From Bacillota bacterium (lineage in GTDB: Bacteria; Bacillota; UBA4882; UBA8346): DNA of 64,000 bases. The translations under genes and the position numbers were made by a program. Under the pieces are notes generated by a model that did not search any database, was not told the DNA's origin, and saw only the letters and a list, made by a program, of their open reading frames with translations. The first letter of the stretch is position 1, and each line of letters begins with the position of its first letter. This document shows, piece after piece, positions 8,817 to 17,449 of the stretch. The stretch covers positions 1 through 64,000 of the forward strand of contig JAFABB010000030.1 in the NCBI GenBank assembly GCA_023426245.1, given 5' to 3'.

Positions 8817-9044
8817 TTATGCTTCTTTTCTTGCATACTTCTTTCTAACATGATTCATGATAAAAGCGTTTAATCCTTCCCCTGCTTCCGCCAAAGATTT
8901 CATCCTCTCAATATTGTTGTTACCTGCACTTGCATAAGTATAAAGATATACAGATCGATTCTTAAATTGTACTCTTATAAAATCAGTCCCCATTTCATAT
9001 CCAGCCACATTTGAGTCTCCATCAAGATTCCTATACTGTTTCAT
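8817..9044 (-). CDS. small hypothetical protein, KTSC-like
   Basis: This 75-residue protein has a GTDFIRVQFKNRSVYLYTYAS core followed by a helix (GEGLNAFIMNHVRKKYARKE). The order resembles the KTSC fold: beta strands with a Tyr-rich edge, then a C-terminal helix with Gly and Asn. That family has been found near nucleic-acid-acting genes without a known reaction. AAGGGG lies seven bases before the ATG. It stands 148 bp upstream of the RloC-like gene on the same strand and could be co-transcribed. The reading frame is convincing; the family call is weak. Confidence 0.62.
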   Translation of the reverse strand: MKQYRNLDGDSNVAGYEMGTDFIRVQFKNRSVYLYTYASAGNNNIERMKSLAEAGEGLNAFIMNHVRKKYARKEA

Positions 9045-9147
9045 ATCATTACCCCTTTTCTTTTTAAGACGTTACACTTTTTTCTCATTCCTCTGCGCCT
9101 CCGCGCCTCTGCGGGAGATAAAAATTCCCCCAGCGCACTACTATCAT

Positions 9148-9528
9148 TCATTCAAACCCATTAACACACCGTGTGATTCCTGTCTTCATAAGCTCTTCCC
9201 CGAAATTGAGCAAGTAACCCAGCTTGCACCCGGTAAGCCTCAAATATGTTTGAACTTGCTTTCTATGAGCAGCCATTACATGCTCTACCGACTTTAGCTC
9301 CACGATAACTTTTCCTCCCACAATCAAATCTGCCCGGAAACCCTCGTCAAATTGTATTTCTTTATATACAATCGGAATAGGCACTTCCCGATCAACATGT
9401 AGACCCCTTTGCTTCAGTTCGTCCTCCAAAACTATCATACATACCGACTCAAGCAGGCCCGGTCCGAGTTCGCGATGGACAATAATTGCCGTATCAACTA
9501 TGATTGTCCCAATTTCATTTTCAGTCAT
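9148..9528 (-). CDS. GxxExxY-family protein (PDDEXK_3 nuclease-like)
   Basis: This 126-residue protein has the family start (IGTIIVDTAIIVHRELGPG), then the signature region GLLESVCMIVLEDEL, then the nuclease-like core RADLIVGGKVIVELKSVE, and ends at RCVNGFE. The family is named for GxxExxY; here the Tyr position is Cys (GLLESVC). The Asp and ELK residues of the PD-(D/E)xK core are kept. Function is unproven in the family, though a DNA or RNA nuclease role is generally supposed. A C/T-rich string (about 9091-9115) of a kind often seen near these genes lies just downstream. The longer context suggests an accessory block. Confidence 0.85.
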   Translation of the reverse strand: MTENEIGTIIVDTAIIVHRELGPGLLESVCMIVLEDELKQRGLHVDREVPIPIVYKEIQFDEGFRADLIVGGKVIVELKSVEHVMAAHRKQVQTYLRLTGCKLGYLLNFGEELMKTGITRCVNGFE

Positions 9529-11097
9529 TTCTCTCGCCTCCGGTACCTTTTAGTGCCAATGCCTCTCTGCTAGAGATAATTTAATTTTAATTTTTACGCT
9601 GCTAACGATGTCATAAAGAACTTCAAGCTCCAAAACGCCAATCGAATATACAAACCTCGTTCAATTTCTCTTCAGAATTATTTAATTATATTTTAAATTA
9701 TCCTACCATTTCAATTTTTTGACAACATTTAATATGTCTAAATAAAAAGTCGATCCCACCGTTTGACTTGAATTGTTTTATGTTTTATAACAAAAAAACA
9801 ATATGTATGTTTTTTTATACAATAAATTCCAATGCCCAAGTCATACACCATCCGGCTCTTTGTTGCGAATAAATCACTTACCCTATATCCTAAATTATCA
9901 CTTCCTCACCCCAAATCCTTTTGCCACTTTTACCCGTCATATTTTCCAAAGCCATGGATTCACCATTTCAAGAACCCGCACCCGTGGCCTCAGACCGAAA
10001 TCCCGCCCATCCAAATCCATAGATCCTCAAAACCGGCAATCATTTTAAAACTCGCAAATCCATAGCTGGTTCCCTTTAAAGGTTAGGCTAATAGGCCATA
10101 ATTTTTCCTATACAACAGATCATTCTGCCACAAGTCCAACTTTTTTCCTTCCTTTCATTTTTGATCGCCTCTTGCCCCTCCTACCCCTCTATATGCCAAT
10201 CAATATAGGCTTTCTTTTTGATTTTTGGCCTAAATAAACCCTCCCCGTCATTTGAGGCCAGGACGCCGAAAAGCGCGGCTTCTTTTCAGGACGAAAAACA
10301 GCGGTCGCCCCCGAAAGCCTTATATAATTGCCAGTCAAAATGCCACGGATGGCGGCGGCATTCAAAAACCCTGGAGGAATAGCAGGAGGTCCGGAACTAC
10401 GCGGTTCCGGCGGCCTTTTGGGTCCTTTTGGGCCGCTCCAAAAGGACCTCAGCCGGTGAAATCCGTGGACAATAACACTGGTCATTCATTTATAGGCATT
10501 GTAAAACGTCACATTATTTTATTATAAGATTATCAGATTATTTTACCAATCAAATCAATATTTTATATGTAAAAACATTTGTTTAGCTCGACAAATGATT
10601 GGAGATTTACCGCTTTGGTTCTCCAAAGGGCATATTAAAAACAACAATATTAGCCTAAAAATGATAATCTAAAGAATTTGGCTCTATCTTACTCATTTAA
10701 TTTGATCGAAAACAGTAGATCTAGTGATAAGACAACGTGATGAATAACAAGGCATCATAGTTCATAAATTTTAAGCACGGCGGCGCGTCTCTAATTATTT
10801 AAAGCCCGCAACGCCTGACCAATACCAACCGAGCCGTACTTCTGCCGGCCCTTTGATTTCAAGACTACGAAGCCAAAACCTTCGTTCCTCCATTTAGGTT
10901 GAATACTTGTATTCGCGGAAGCCAAGTTGGAGGGTTGACCCAATTTTAATCAAACTGTCGCCGTCGCAATCCGTCTCCTTCAAAATATTATTTCTGATGA
11001 TATTGAAAATTCTGGAAAAAATCATTACAATGCTATTCAATCCAAACAAAGAAATATACATATCTTTCTACAACACCCCCTCTGCCCCACATCACCC
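9529..11097. other. gene-poor region with no supported coding sequence
   Basis: Short open frames occur on both strands but show no start signals, no conserved motifs and runs of Pro/Arg/Ser typical of chance translation. The only clear structure is the hairpin pair at 10391-10448. Base composition changes abruptly between AT-rich stretches (9600-9830, 10490-10730) and a GC-richer island (10230-10460), as in stitched accessory DNA. Confidence 0.6.
10391..10448. repeat. two adjacent perfect hairpins
   Basis: CCGGAAC (10391-10397) pairs with GTTCCGG (10404-10410) around six bases. Ten bases further, GGTCCTTTTGG (10421-10431) pairs with CCAAAAGGACC (10438-10448), an eleven-pair stem with a six-base loop. 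Neither is followed by a T-tract, so they are not classic terminators. They could be a protein-binding or mobile-element end structure; no neighbouring gene explains them. Confidence 0.7.
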
Positions 11098-11763
11098 CTA
11101 AACCCAATCCCCGTCGGACTTTAAGCCGTGGGGACACCCTTGGGCGAGGCGTTTAGAAAACAAACGATTCCATGCCGAAAAGATTTGGGGAACGTTTTCC
11201 CGCCGCAAAATTAAGTTGCGACTCAATGACCGGCATTCTCCGGCCGTCTGCCATCTCTCCGACCCTGAAATCATTTCTTCGGGCCATACCGAAACAATTT
11301 CCGCTGCTCCAGCGATTTCTGATTTCGTTTCTCCCTTTGCTGATTTCATTTCATCAAACATTTTTTCCATTTCTCCCTTGGGTGATTTCATTTCATCAAA
11401 CCTTTTTTCCATTTCTCCCTTGGGTGATTTCATTTCACCAAACCTTTTTCCCATTTCTCCCTTGGATGATTTCATTTCACCAAACCTTTTTTTCATTTCT
11501 CCCTTGGATGATTTCATTTCACCAAACCTTTTTTCCATTTCTCCCTTTGGAGATTTCATTTCATCAAACATTTTTTCCGTTTCTCCCTTGGGTGATTTCA
11601 TTTCACCAAACCTTTTTTTCATTTCTCCCTTGGGTGATTTCATTTCACCAAACCTTTTTTTCATTTCTCCCTTGGATGATTTCATTTCATCAAACATTTT
11701 TTCCGTTTCAAAAAAGAGTAAAATGGCAAAAAACTTGGATTTTCCATAAGCACCGGAATTCAC
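11098..11763 (-). CDS. possible repeat protein with nine 14-residue units
   Basis: The frame is open for 221 codons. Its middle consists of nine units like FGEMKSPKGEMKKR, each two heptads long, with Phe/Met at core positions: a plausible charged coiled coil. An N-terminal hydrophobic bit (KFFAILLFF) precedes them, and about 75 residues without recognisable motifs follow. The GTG start has no Shine-Dalgarno. Because the unit length is a multiple of three, stop-free frames appear on both strands, which weakens the case. The minus frame gives the most protein-like composition, so I list it at low confidence. Confidence 0.3.
   Translation of the reverse strand: MNSGAYGKSKFFAILLFFETEKMFDEMKSSKGEMKKRFGEMKSPKGEMKKRFGEMKSPKGETEKMFDEMKSPKGEMEKRFGEMKSSKGEMKKRFGEMKSSKGEMGKRFGEMKSPKGEMEKRFDEMKSPKGEMEKMFDEMKSAKGETKSEIAGAAEIVSVWPEEMISGSERWQTAGECRSLSRNLILRRENVPQIFSAWNRLFSKRLAQGCPHGLKSDGDWV
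11329..11707. repeat. nine tandem copies of a 42-bp repeat
   Basis: A 42-bp unit built on the plus-strand core GATTTCATTTCACCAAACC followed by a T-tract and TTTCTCCC recurs nine times without spacers. Differences between copies are single substitutions (G/A, T/C) that mostly keep the minus-strand frame. There are no unique spacers, so this is not CRISPR. Copy number in such arrays usually varies by slippage or recombination. Confidence 0.9.
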
Positions 11764-12147
11764 GCCGGGGATAAATTTTATGGTATACTAAAAATATTAT
11801 ATACTCAACTTTCGCAGTTCAAATTGGCCCGCAAAACCTGGAAAGCGTTAGGTCTAATCCCATACCAATACCTCTGTTCACATATTTGAAATTAATTTTG
11901 CTTCTTTAAGCAAAAAAAAATTTCGTTGAATTCAGGGTCTAAAAGCGACCCTATCCCTTAAAGGGAACTGGCCCAAATTGAGGGTCAATCACGGTATTTC
12001 AAACTCGAAGCTCAACTCTCAAACCGGAGAGTCGGGCGAATACCCTTTAAGACCAGCTAGGGTAGTTGAACTCGCCCATGACCTCACCAAAGGAAAATGA
12101 AAGCCGATCCTATTGGGTCGGAAGATTTTGATATAAATTGATATATC
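11764..12147. other. non-coding stretch before the VOC pseudogene
   Basis: No gene is visible. A string near 11768-11790 (ATAAATTTTATGGTATACTA) resembles one near 37468-37487 upstream of the intact VOC gene (ATGAATTTTATGATATAATA). This suggests that promoter-side sequence may have been copied together with the gene. Some small hairpins occur but none looks like a clear terminator. Confidence 0.4.
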
Positions 12148-12440
12148 CAAGTCTTTGGCTGCAAACCACTCTATCCCGAAAGAGATTTATCCGGTCCGTG
12201 GGTTGAAGAATTAACCAAAGTCACCGGAGTCAGAATCCGGGGAATGCACCTTCAATTGCCCGGGTACGAAGAAGAGGGACCGACCGACCTTGGAAATATT
12301 TCAATATCAGCCGGATCGGCTTGGAAAGGATGATATGGGCATCAACCGGCAGGGCTTGGGACATCTGGCCTTCCATGTTGATGAGGTGGAAACGGTTCTG
12401 GCTGAGGTAATCGCTCATGGTGAAAAACAACTGGGAAAAG
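12148..12440 (+). pseudogene. truncated, frameshifted near-copy of the VOC-family gene at 37572-38027
   Basis: From CAAGTCTTTGGCTGCAAACC onwards the sequence follows the intact gene almost base for base through the first 115 bp (about 98% by eye). It continues at lower identity to GAAAAACAACTGGG. The start codon and first roughly 28 codons are missing. Small insertions at about 12270-12290 (GAAGAAGAGGG and a duplicated GACC) shift the frame. The last third is also missing. This is a broken duplicate or a product of recombination with the other locus; the two are 25 kb apart and in the same orientation. Confidence 0.9.
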
Positions 12441-12765
12441 TAAGATCACCGCTCAGTATAAGGGTACACATTGGAGCAAACAGATTGAAAACCGCAAGTC
12501 ATCGACAGGTTGCAAAGTAGAGCACCCATTTTTTTAATCGTCAAACGACAATTCGGTTATTCCAAAGTATCCGATCGCGGAATAGCCAAGAACCCAAACT
12601 GGTTCTTCATGCTATTTGCCAACGCCAATCTTGGTAATGTGCATCAGGCTAGATAGGGTGAATTTTTGGCTTTACTTGTTTCAAAAATCAATTTTAATCA
12701 AGGGAAACTCTGTAACGTTAATTAATCAGTGGTTCCTTAACAGATCCCAAAATGATAAATGCCAC
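12441..12765. other. intergenic region without visible gene
   Basis: No coding sequence or RNA gene is supported. It separates the broken VOC copy from the 3' end of the long minus-strand metal operon. I see no strong terminator hairpin directly after the last operon gene. Confidence 0.5.
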
Positions 12766-13470
12766 CTATGAAGAACGTATATCGCCACTCATAGACGCCG
12801 GCAAGCCCTCGCTCAATTTGCCGGAAGACATGGTCAGCACCCTGTTCCCAAATTTCAAGGTATCCAACTCATGGGTAACGATTAAAATCGTCGTCCCGTT
12901 TTTGTTGATTCGGGAAAAAAGCTCCATGATTTCTTTGGTCGTCTCGATATCCAAATCCGAGGTGGGCTCATCCGCAATCAGCAGATCCGGCTCGTTCATC
13001 AGCGCCCGGGCAATTAAAACCCGGCGCAGTTCCCCGCCTGAAAGTTGGGAGGGCGACATCTCGGCATGGGCGGACAGGCCGACCGCCTCAAGCAGAAACC
13101 ATGCCCTGCCAAAGGCATCGCCCTGTCTTCGGGAAAGATAATAAGGCAATCGGACATTGTCAAAAACGGTTAAACTAGAAAGGGCCCCGGCGCCCTGGGG
13201 AATATACCCCAGCCGCGAATTGCGGAACTCCGACATTTCTTTATCCTTCAAAGTGCAGATATTCTTGCCTTCCAGTTCGATACTGCCCGAGGTGGGGGTT
13301 AACAGGCCGGCCAGCATATTGAGAAGGGTACTTTTGCCGCTCCCCGATCGTCCGATGATGCTGACGAAATCACCCCGGCGAAGGGCGAAAGCCACCCGGT
13401 CAACCGCTGCGAACGTCTTCTCCCCCCGTTGATATTGCTTGCTTAATCCGTTGACTTCTAAAAGCATCAT
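12766..13470 (-). CDS. ABC transporter ATP-binding protein, LolD/MacB type
   Basis: This 234-residue ATPase would energise the FtsX-type permease encoded directly upstream. Walker A GRSGSGKST is near residue 38. The signature LSGGELRR and Walker B DLLIADEPTSDLD are canonical, and THELD supplies the switch His. Its ATG overlaps the permease stop by four bases (ATGA), so translation is coupled. It is the last gene of the long minus-strand block that starts with the Ftr1-like gene. This family usually serves mechanotransmission-type ABC systems acting on periplasmic or membrane substrates rather than ordinary import, and the substrate here is unknown. Confidence 0.93.
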   Translation of the reverse strand: MMLLEVNGLSKQYQRGEKTFAAVDRVAFALRRGDFVSIIGRSGSGKSTLLNMLAGLLTPTSGSIELEGKNICTLKDKEMSEFRNSRLGYIPQGAGALSSLTVFDNVRLPYYLSRRQGDAFGRAWFLLEAVGLSAHAEMSPSQLSGGELRRVLIARALMNEPDLLIADEPTSDLDIETTKEIMELFSRINKNGTTILIVTHELDTLKFGNRVLTMSSGKLSEGLPASMSGDIRSS

Positions 13471-14678
13471 TCATTCTCCCTCATGACGGTATAAATTTCC
13501 GAGTTCCCGATTTTAACCGCAACATAAACCGAAGCGAGCGGACCGGTGATGAAGGACATCAGCAGGCTCAACGCCGCCACTATCAAAATGGTTCCGTATG
13601 AAGGCTGTAAATAAGGCAGCCCCAGCCGCGAGCCGATATAGGCGCTAAAAGGAAATATCGTGAGAGCCGCAGTTATCGTTCCGGCCACAGCCCCGATAAG
13701 GCTGATCAAAGATGACTCATAAAGGATCAACTTTACCAGCTTGCTCCTTGGCGCGCCGAGAACTCGAAAGATGTTGAATTCCCTTTTCCGCCCGTTTAAA
13801 GTAACTGCGAATACGACGACCAGTACCCCTACAGCCAAAATCCATAAAATACCCGCTAATATGTAGATATAGGTTATCAGTCCGCGCAAACTGCCGGAAA
13901 TTTCGCTGATCATATTTTGGGCGACGACTACATGGACACCCGCTCTGGCATACGCTTGAAGGATGTTGTTAGCAACCTCCTTAGCGTTATAGCCGTCCTC
14001 GATTTTTACCGTGACGGACGAAATCAAGTTCGCCTTCTCCGCTACCGGATGCGCTTGCAGCCTCTCAGATTCCCGGGCCACCTGCTTTGCCGTAGTCAGA
14101 TTCATAAAAACGGAGGTATCAAAGCCCATACCCGTTTTGTCAAGCCGGGCGGCTATCCCGAATATCTGGCCGAAGAATTTGAGCTTTTGGCCAGTTTTGG
14201 CATTGATGCTATTGCCGACTACAATTTCTCCGTCTGCCAGCGGACGGTGCAGTGCGTTTGACAGCCACGGCTGGATCACAAAATCGGTTTTGGGATCAAA
14301 GCCGATCAACTGGATCGGATAAGAACAACATCCCGCCTGCAGTGTTGCCAGATAAAGCTGCGGGGATACGCGGCCCACCCCCGTAACGCCCGCCACCTTT
14401 TCGGTGATACCGGCATCAAAATAAAAGGTGCTGGGTTCTCCCCGGAGTAGGGTGCTCTGGATATCCGCTTCATAACCATAGGGCACCGCCAGAATGTCGG
14501 CGCCAAGTCTTTTTGACAGGTTATTCATGCCATTCTCCAGACTTTTCGAGAGAATTGTTCCGCCAAAAAGCGTGAATGCAAATAAGGCGACCACCAGGAT
14601 CAGACTGGCCGTCCGAAACGGTTTACGTTTCAGATTATGGATAGCGATCTGAACGGTTGTTAATGGCTGCTGGTCCAT
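13467..14678 (-). CDS. FtsX/MacB-type ABC permease
   Basis: This is a 403-residue permease with the four-segment FtsX/MacB layout. One membrane segment follows the N-terminus (TASLILVVALFAFTLFGG). A large extracytoplasmic domain spans about residues 50-260. Three C-terminal segments follow (YIYILAGILWILAVGVLVVV, ISLIGAVAGTITAALTIF, ILIVAALSLLMSFITG). The string VTLNGRKREFNIFRVLGAP is the usual coupling helix. AGGAG lies seven bases before the ATG. It overlaps the upstream DUF4418 gene by 19 bp and the downstream ATPase gene by four. Together the three form a second ABC module inside the iron-uptake operon. Confidence 0.92.
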   Translation of the reverse strand: MDQQPLTTVQIAIHNLKRKPFRTASLILVVALFAFTLFGGTILSKSLENGMNNLSKRLGADILAVPYGYEADIQSTLLRGEPSTFYFDAGITEKVAGVTGVGRVSPQLYLATLQAGCCSYPIQLIGFDPKTDFVIQPWLSNALHRPLADGEIVVGNSINAKTGQKLKFFGQIFGIAARLDKTGMGFDTSVFMNLTTAKQVARESERLQAHPVAEKANLISSVTVKIEDGYNAKEVANNILQAYARAGVHVVVAQNMISEISGSLRGLITYIYILAGILWILAVGVLVVVFAVTLNGRKREFNIFRVLGAPRSKLVKLILYESSLISLIGAVAGTITAALTIFPFSAYIGSRLGLPYLQPSYGTILIVAALSLLMSFITGPLASVYVAVKIGNSEIYTVMRENE

Positions 14679-15112
14679 TTCTTAGCTCCTGTGATGTTTC
14701 GATTTTGTTGCCAGAGATACATCGCGTTTACCAAACCGACCATTACCGTTAAGACATTCAAAAGGATTAGGGCGGGAAAGGTGGTCATCCTGCAAGTCAT
14801 GGTCGCCATCTCGCAGCCGCCAATTAACCAGGCGGGGACTAAAATCCCTAAAATACCAGCCAAAGCGGTCATCATGCTGATTCCAAACCTAACCAGCGGC
14901 GATTTGAAGCAAGCAATCAACACCCCGCCGCCCAGAATCAATAAACCGGTGCCGATTTCAGCCCGCCCGGACCAAAAGCATTTCATCGGCACCGTATTGC
15001 CAGCCGCAGTTTCAATCACTTTAGTGCAGGCCGGGAAGATACAAACCGGCACCAGTGAAATCAATAGCCCTAAAGCCGCAATCACCATCGCGGATAAAAG
15101 CCTATTTTTTAT
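14660..15112 (-). CDS. DUF4418-family membrane protein, probable non-canonical start
   Basis: The protein is predicted to have four membrane segments, with conserved Cys residues between them (CIFPACTKV, MKCFWSGRAEIGTG, GGCEMATMTCRMTTFPAL). These are hallmarks of DUF4418, found next to FtsX-type ABC genes. The first ATG (15088) lacks a ribosome binding site and would begin inside the first hydrophobic helix. An AGGAGG sits eight bases before an in-frame ATA at 15112, which would add the basic leader IKNRLLSA. ATA or a nearby ATT is therefore the likelier start. The Cys pattern suggests metal binding or disulfides; the role is otherwise unknown. Confidence 0.8.
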   Translation of the reverse strand: MKNRLLSAMVIAALGLLISLVPVCIFPACTKVIETAAGNTVPMKCFWSGRAEIGTGLLILGGGVLIACFKSPLVRFGISMMTALAGILGILVPAWLIGGCEMATMTCRMTTFPALILLNVLTVMVGLVNAMYLWQQNRNITGAKKWTSSH

Positions 15113-15173
15113 AACAATCGCCTCCTAAATTTTAATTTTGAATATAATCATAGCCCAATGCCTTTCCTTTGAA

Positions 15174-15602
15174 TCACTTTTTTGCTTGGTTCAGGGCGTT
15201 TTCAACGGCTTCGCTAAATTGGTCATAAGCAATCGTAGCGCCGGATATGGCATCCACCTTCTCCGGCTTCTGAACCTCCACCAGCTTCTTTTCATATTGT
15301 TTCATGGCGTTTACGGCAAGCTGCGCTTGGCGATAATAATCCTGATTGGAAATTTCCCCGTTCACCTTACCGTAATTTTCATCCTTAACGGTTCCATCCT
15401 TCTGCCAGGTGACATATTGGCAGTCCGTGATTTCATTGTCATCAATGATGAGCGTCGCCTCTCCAAAAGCGCCCCGTTCATCCTGGCTGCTTTTCCCGGT
15501 ATAAATACCGTCCTTATAGGCGCTATTGCCTTCTTTACACCCCGTCAGCACCACCAAGGAGAATACCAAAGTAAGAATAACGGCAATCAACCTTTTTTTC
15601 AT
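15174..15602 (-). CDS. FMN-binding-domain lipoprotein, probable ApbE-flavinylated electron carrier
   Basis: This 142-residue protein starts with a lipoprotein signal ending in LTGC. An FMN_bind domain follows, ending in the string DAISGATIAY. SGAT is the flavinylation motif in which the Thr receives FMN through ApbE. Such lipoproteins pass electrons outside the membrane. Here it lies within an Ftr1/P19 iron-uptake operon, where it could reduce ferric iron or a redox partner of the transporter. That role is an inference. The ATG at 15602 has AGGAGG ten bases upstream and overlaps the upstream ATPase stop (TGATG). No ApbE gene is in the window. Confidence 0.88.
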   Translation of the reverse strand: MKKRLIAVILTLVFSLVVLTGCKEGNSAYKDGIYTGKSSQDERGAFGEATLIIDDNEITDCQYVTWQKDGTVKDENYGKVNGEISNQDYYRQAQLAVNAMKQYEKKLVEVQKPEKVDAISGATIAYDQFSEAVENALNQAKK

Positions 15603-16288
15603 CAAACGCACACCTCCTTATCTCCCGCTTTATTCCGGACGATTCGCGCCACCCGTCCATGCTCCAAAACCACGGTTCGTTGCGCTTCCTCGGCAACCTC
15701 TGGATCATGGGTGACCACAACAATCGTGCTGCCCTCGCGATGAAGCTGCCTGAAAATATCCAGCACGATATGCTCATTGGTTTCATCCAGATTACCCGTA
15801 GGTTCATCCGCCAGAATCAGCATCGGGTAATTGATCAAAGCCCGGGCGATGCATACCCTTTGTTGCTCCCCTCCTGAAAGTTGACTGGGAAGATGCTTGG
15901 CCCGGTCTCCCAAACCCACGCGTTCCAGTGCCTGCAATGCTTCTTTTTCATCCGGCATACTGTGATAATACTGGGCTACCATTACGTTTTCCAAAGCGGT
16001 GAGGTAGCTTATCAAATGGAATTGCTGAAAAATTAGGCCGATCTTATCACGGCGAATAGCGGTCAAGCTTTTGGGTCCTTCCCTGGCGATATTGGTCCCG
16101 TCCAAAATAACCGCGCCATTGGAAGGCTTATCCATGCAACCGATGATGTTCATCAGCGTGGTTTTCCCGGAACCGGACGGCCCCATAATCGCCAGCCATT
16201 CACCCTGTCCAACCGTAAGATCGATATTTTGCAGCGCTTTTACGTTGCCGTAGATTTTTGAAATATCTTTAAGTTCCAACAAATTCAT
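15602..16288 (-). CDS. ABC transporter ATP-binding protein of the Fet-type iron system
   Basis: This 228-residue ATPase of the LolD/MacB group has Walker A GPSGSGKTT, signature LSGGEQQR, Walker B LILADEPTGNLD and switch THDPEV. It is preceded by GGGAGGAAGG and begins 15 bp after the upstream permease stop. Together with the two FtsX-type permeases at 16304-18729 it matches the FetB/C/D part of the FetMP-FetABCDEF systems of enterobacteria and the Campylobacter P19 locus. Those systems support iron uptake at acidic or low-iron conditions; how the ABC part works is not settled. Confidence 0.93.
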   Translation of the reverse strand: MNLLELKDISKIYGNVKALQNIDLTVGQGEWLAIMGPSGSGKTTLMNIIGCMDKPSNGAVILDGTNIAREGPKSLTAIRRDKIGLIFQQFHLISYLTALENVMVAQYYHSMPDEKEALQALERVGLGDRAKHLPSQLSGGEQQRVCIARALINYPMLILADEPTGNLDETNEHIVLDIFRQLHREGSTIVVVTHDPEVAEEAQRTVVLEHGRVARIVRNKAGDKEVCV

Positions 16289-16303
16289 AATTTCCTTCCT
16301 CCC

Positions 16304-17449
16304 TTATTCACCGCGCAAAACAATCGCCGGATCTACGTCTGTCGCGCTTCTAACCGGTGCCAGACAGGCGAGTCCGGTGATAGTGATCGACACAATCAAA
16401 GTTACCGGTATCAGTAGCGGCTGAAAGGATATGGAACGGCTAAAAACATTCATGCCGACTGTTTGGGCAAATAAAAATCCGAATATAACGCCGAGCAATC
16501 CGCCTAAACCTCCCAAAAACAAACCTTCTCCCAGAAACTCCGCCACAATGCTCCGGTTGGCTGCTCCCAACGCTTTTTTTAAACCGATCTCCCGGCGCCG
16601 TTCCGCAACGACCGCCATCATGGTGGTGGCGACGCAAATCATGGTGAGCAACAGGACCACCGCCGTTACCAGATAAACCAAAGCCTGAAGTTTGGTTAAC
16701 ACAGTCCCTTCCGATTGAGTGACCCGCTTAACCAGCCGGGGGGCCACTTCCGCAACATTTTCATCGATTTGCTTAACGACGCCATCCAATACTGCTTGGG
16801 AAGCAGAAATGCTGCATTCCACGATATCAAATGTACCGCCGTTTCCTATCAGGGCCTCCAAATCTTTAAGGGACATGAATAGAAAGGCTTCCTCCGTACC
16901 GCCGGTTTGAACGATCCCGGCTACGGTAAAGTCATGCTCGAAGTGCTTACCATTGACGGCCGTACCAGTCGCGGTAAAAGTATCGCCAGGCGAAAGACCG
17001 ATGCGACCCGCCACTTCCTGCCCGATGAGCACCGATCCGTTATTTACGGGCCATTTCCCTGAGACAAACCAATAGGGACTCGTTTTTTTCACTTCCGCCA
17101 TATCGGTTCCCGCGGCCATAAACGGCTGTTCGTTGATTTTGACCGTTTCATATCGGTAAGGGGCGATGCCTACGATAGCAGCGCCAGGAAGAAAAGCAGT
17201 CGCCTTTGCCAGCGCCTCCCTACTCAACTTCGATTGGGCGCCGGCGGGAATGAGTAGCAAATTTGCGCCATAGGAACGAAATTCCTGACCCATCTGCCGG
17301 GGAATGTCATAATAAATCGTGACCAGGCCAGAAAGAATCGTCGCGCCGATCGCCACCGCCAATAGTGCCACCATCATTCGTGAACGGCGGCGCATGAGCG
17401 AGCTGGTTATCATTCTAAAGTACATCGTTTGTTTTTTCATCATCATCAC
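16304..17449 (-). CDS. FtsX-type permease of the Fet-type iron system (second of two)
   Basis: This 381-residue protein has an N-terminal membrane segment (MMVALLAVAIGATILSG), an extracytoplasmic domain (about 60-250) and three C-terminal segments. The coupling helix VAERRREIGLKKALGA is well preserved. The start lies in a run GTG-ATG-ATG-ATG that overlaps the upstream permease stop by four bases. Any of these could serve, with GGCAGG just before. It is co-translated with its paralogue and probably forms a heterodimer with it. Confidence 0.92.
   Translation of the reverse strand: MMMMKKQTMYFRMITSSLMRRRSRMMVALLAVAIGATILSGLVTIYYDIPRQMGQEFRSYGANLLLIPAGAQSKLSREALAKATAFLPGAAIVGIAPYRYETVKINEQPFMAAGTDMAEVKKTSPYWFVSGKWPVNNGSVLIGQEVAGRIGLSPGDTFTATGTAVNGKHFEHDFTVAGIVQTGGTEEAFLFMSLKDLEALIGNGGTFDIVECSISASQAVLDGVVKQIDENVAEVAPRLVKRVTQSEGTVLTKLQALVYLVTAVVLLLTMICVATTMMAVVAERRREIGLKKALGAANRSIVAEFLGEGLFLGGLGGLLGVIFGFLFAQTVGMNVFSRSISFQPLLIPVTLIVSITITGLACLAPVRSATDVDPAIVLRGE

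Noticed and set aside
9803..10527. Several 77-98-residue open frames on both strands
   Set aside because: Pro/Arg/Ser-rich, no ribosome binding sites and no motif; they arise from skewed local composition and the hairpins.
11329..11707. Possible CRISPR array
   Set aside because: Repeats are contiguous with no unique spacers and no cas genes are near.
11172..11774. Plus-strand open frames of 200 and 177 residues
   Set aside because: They exist only because the 42-bp repeat is a multiple of three; their protein is repetitive FHQTFFPFLP-type sequence without sensible fold.
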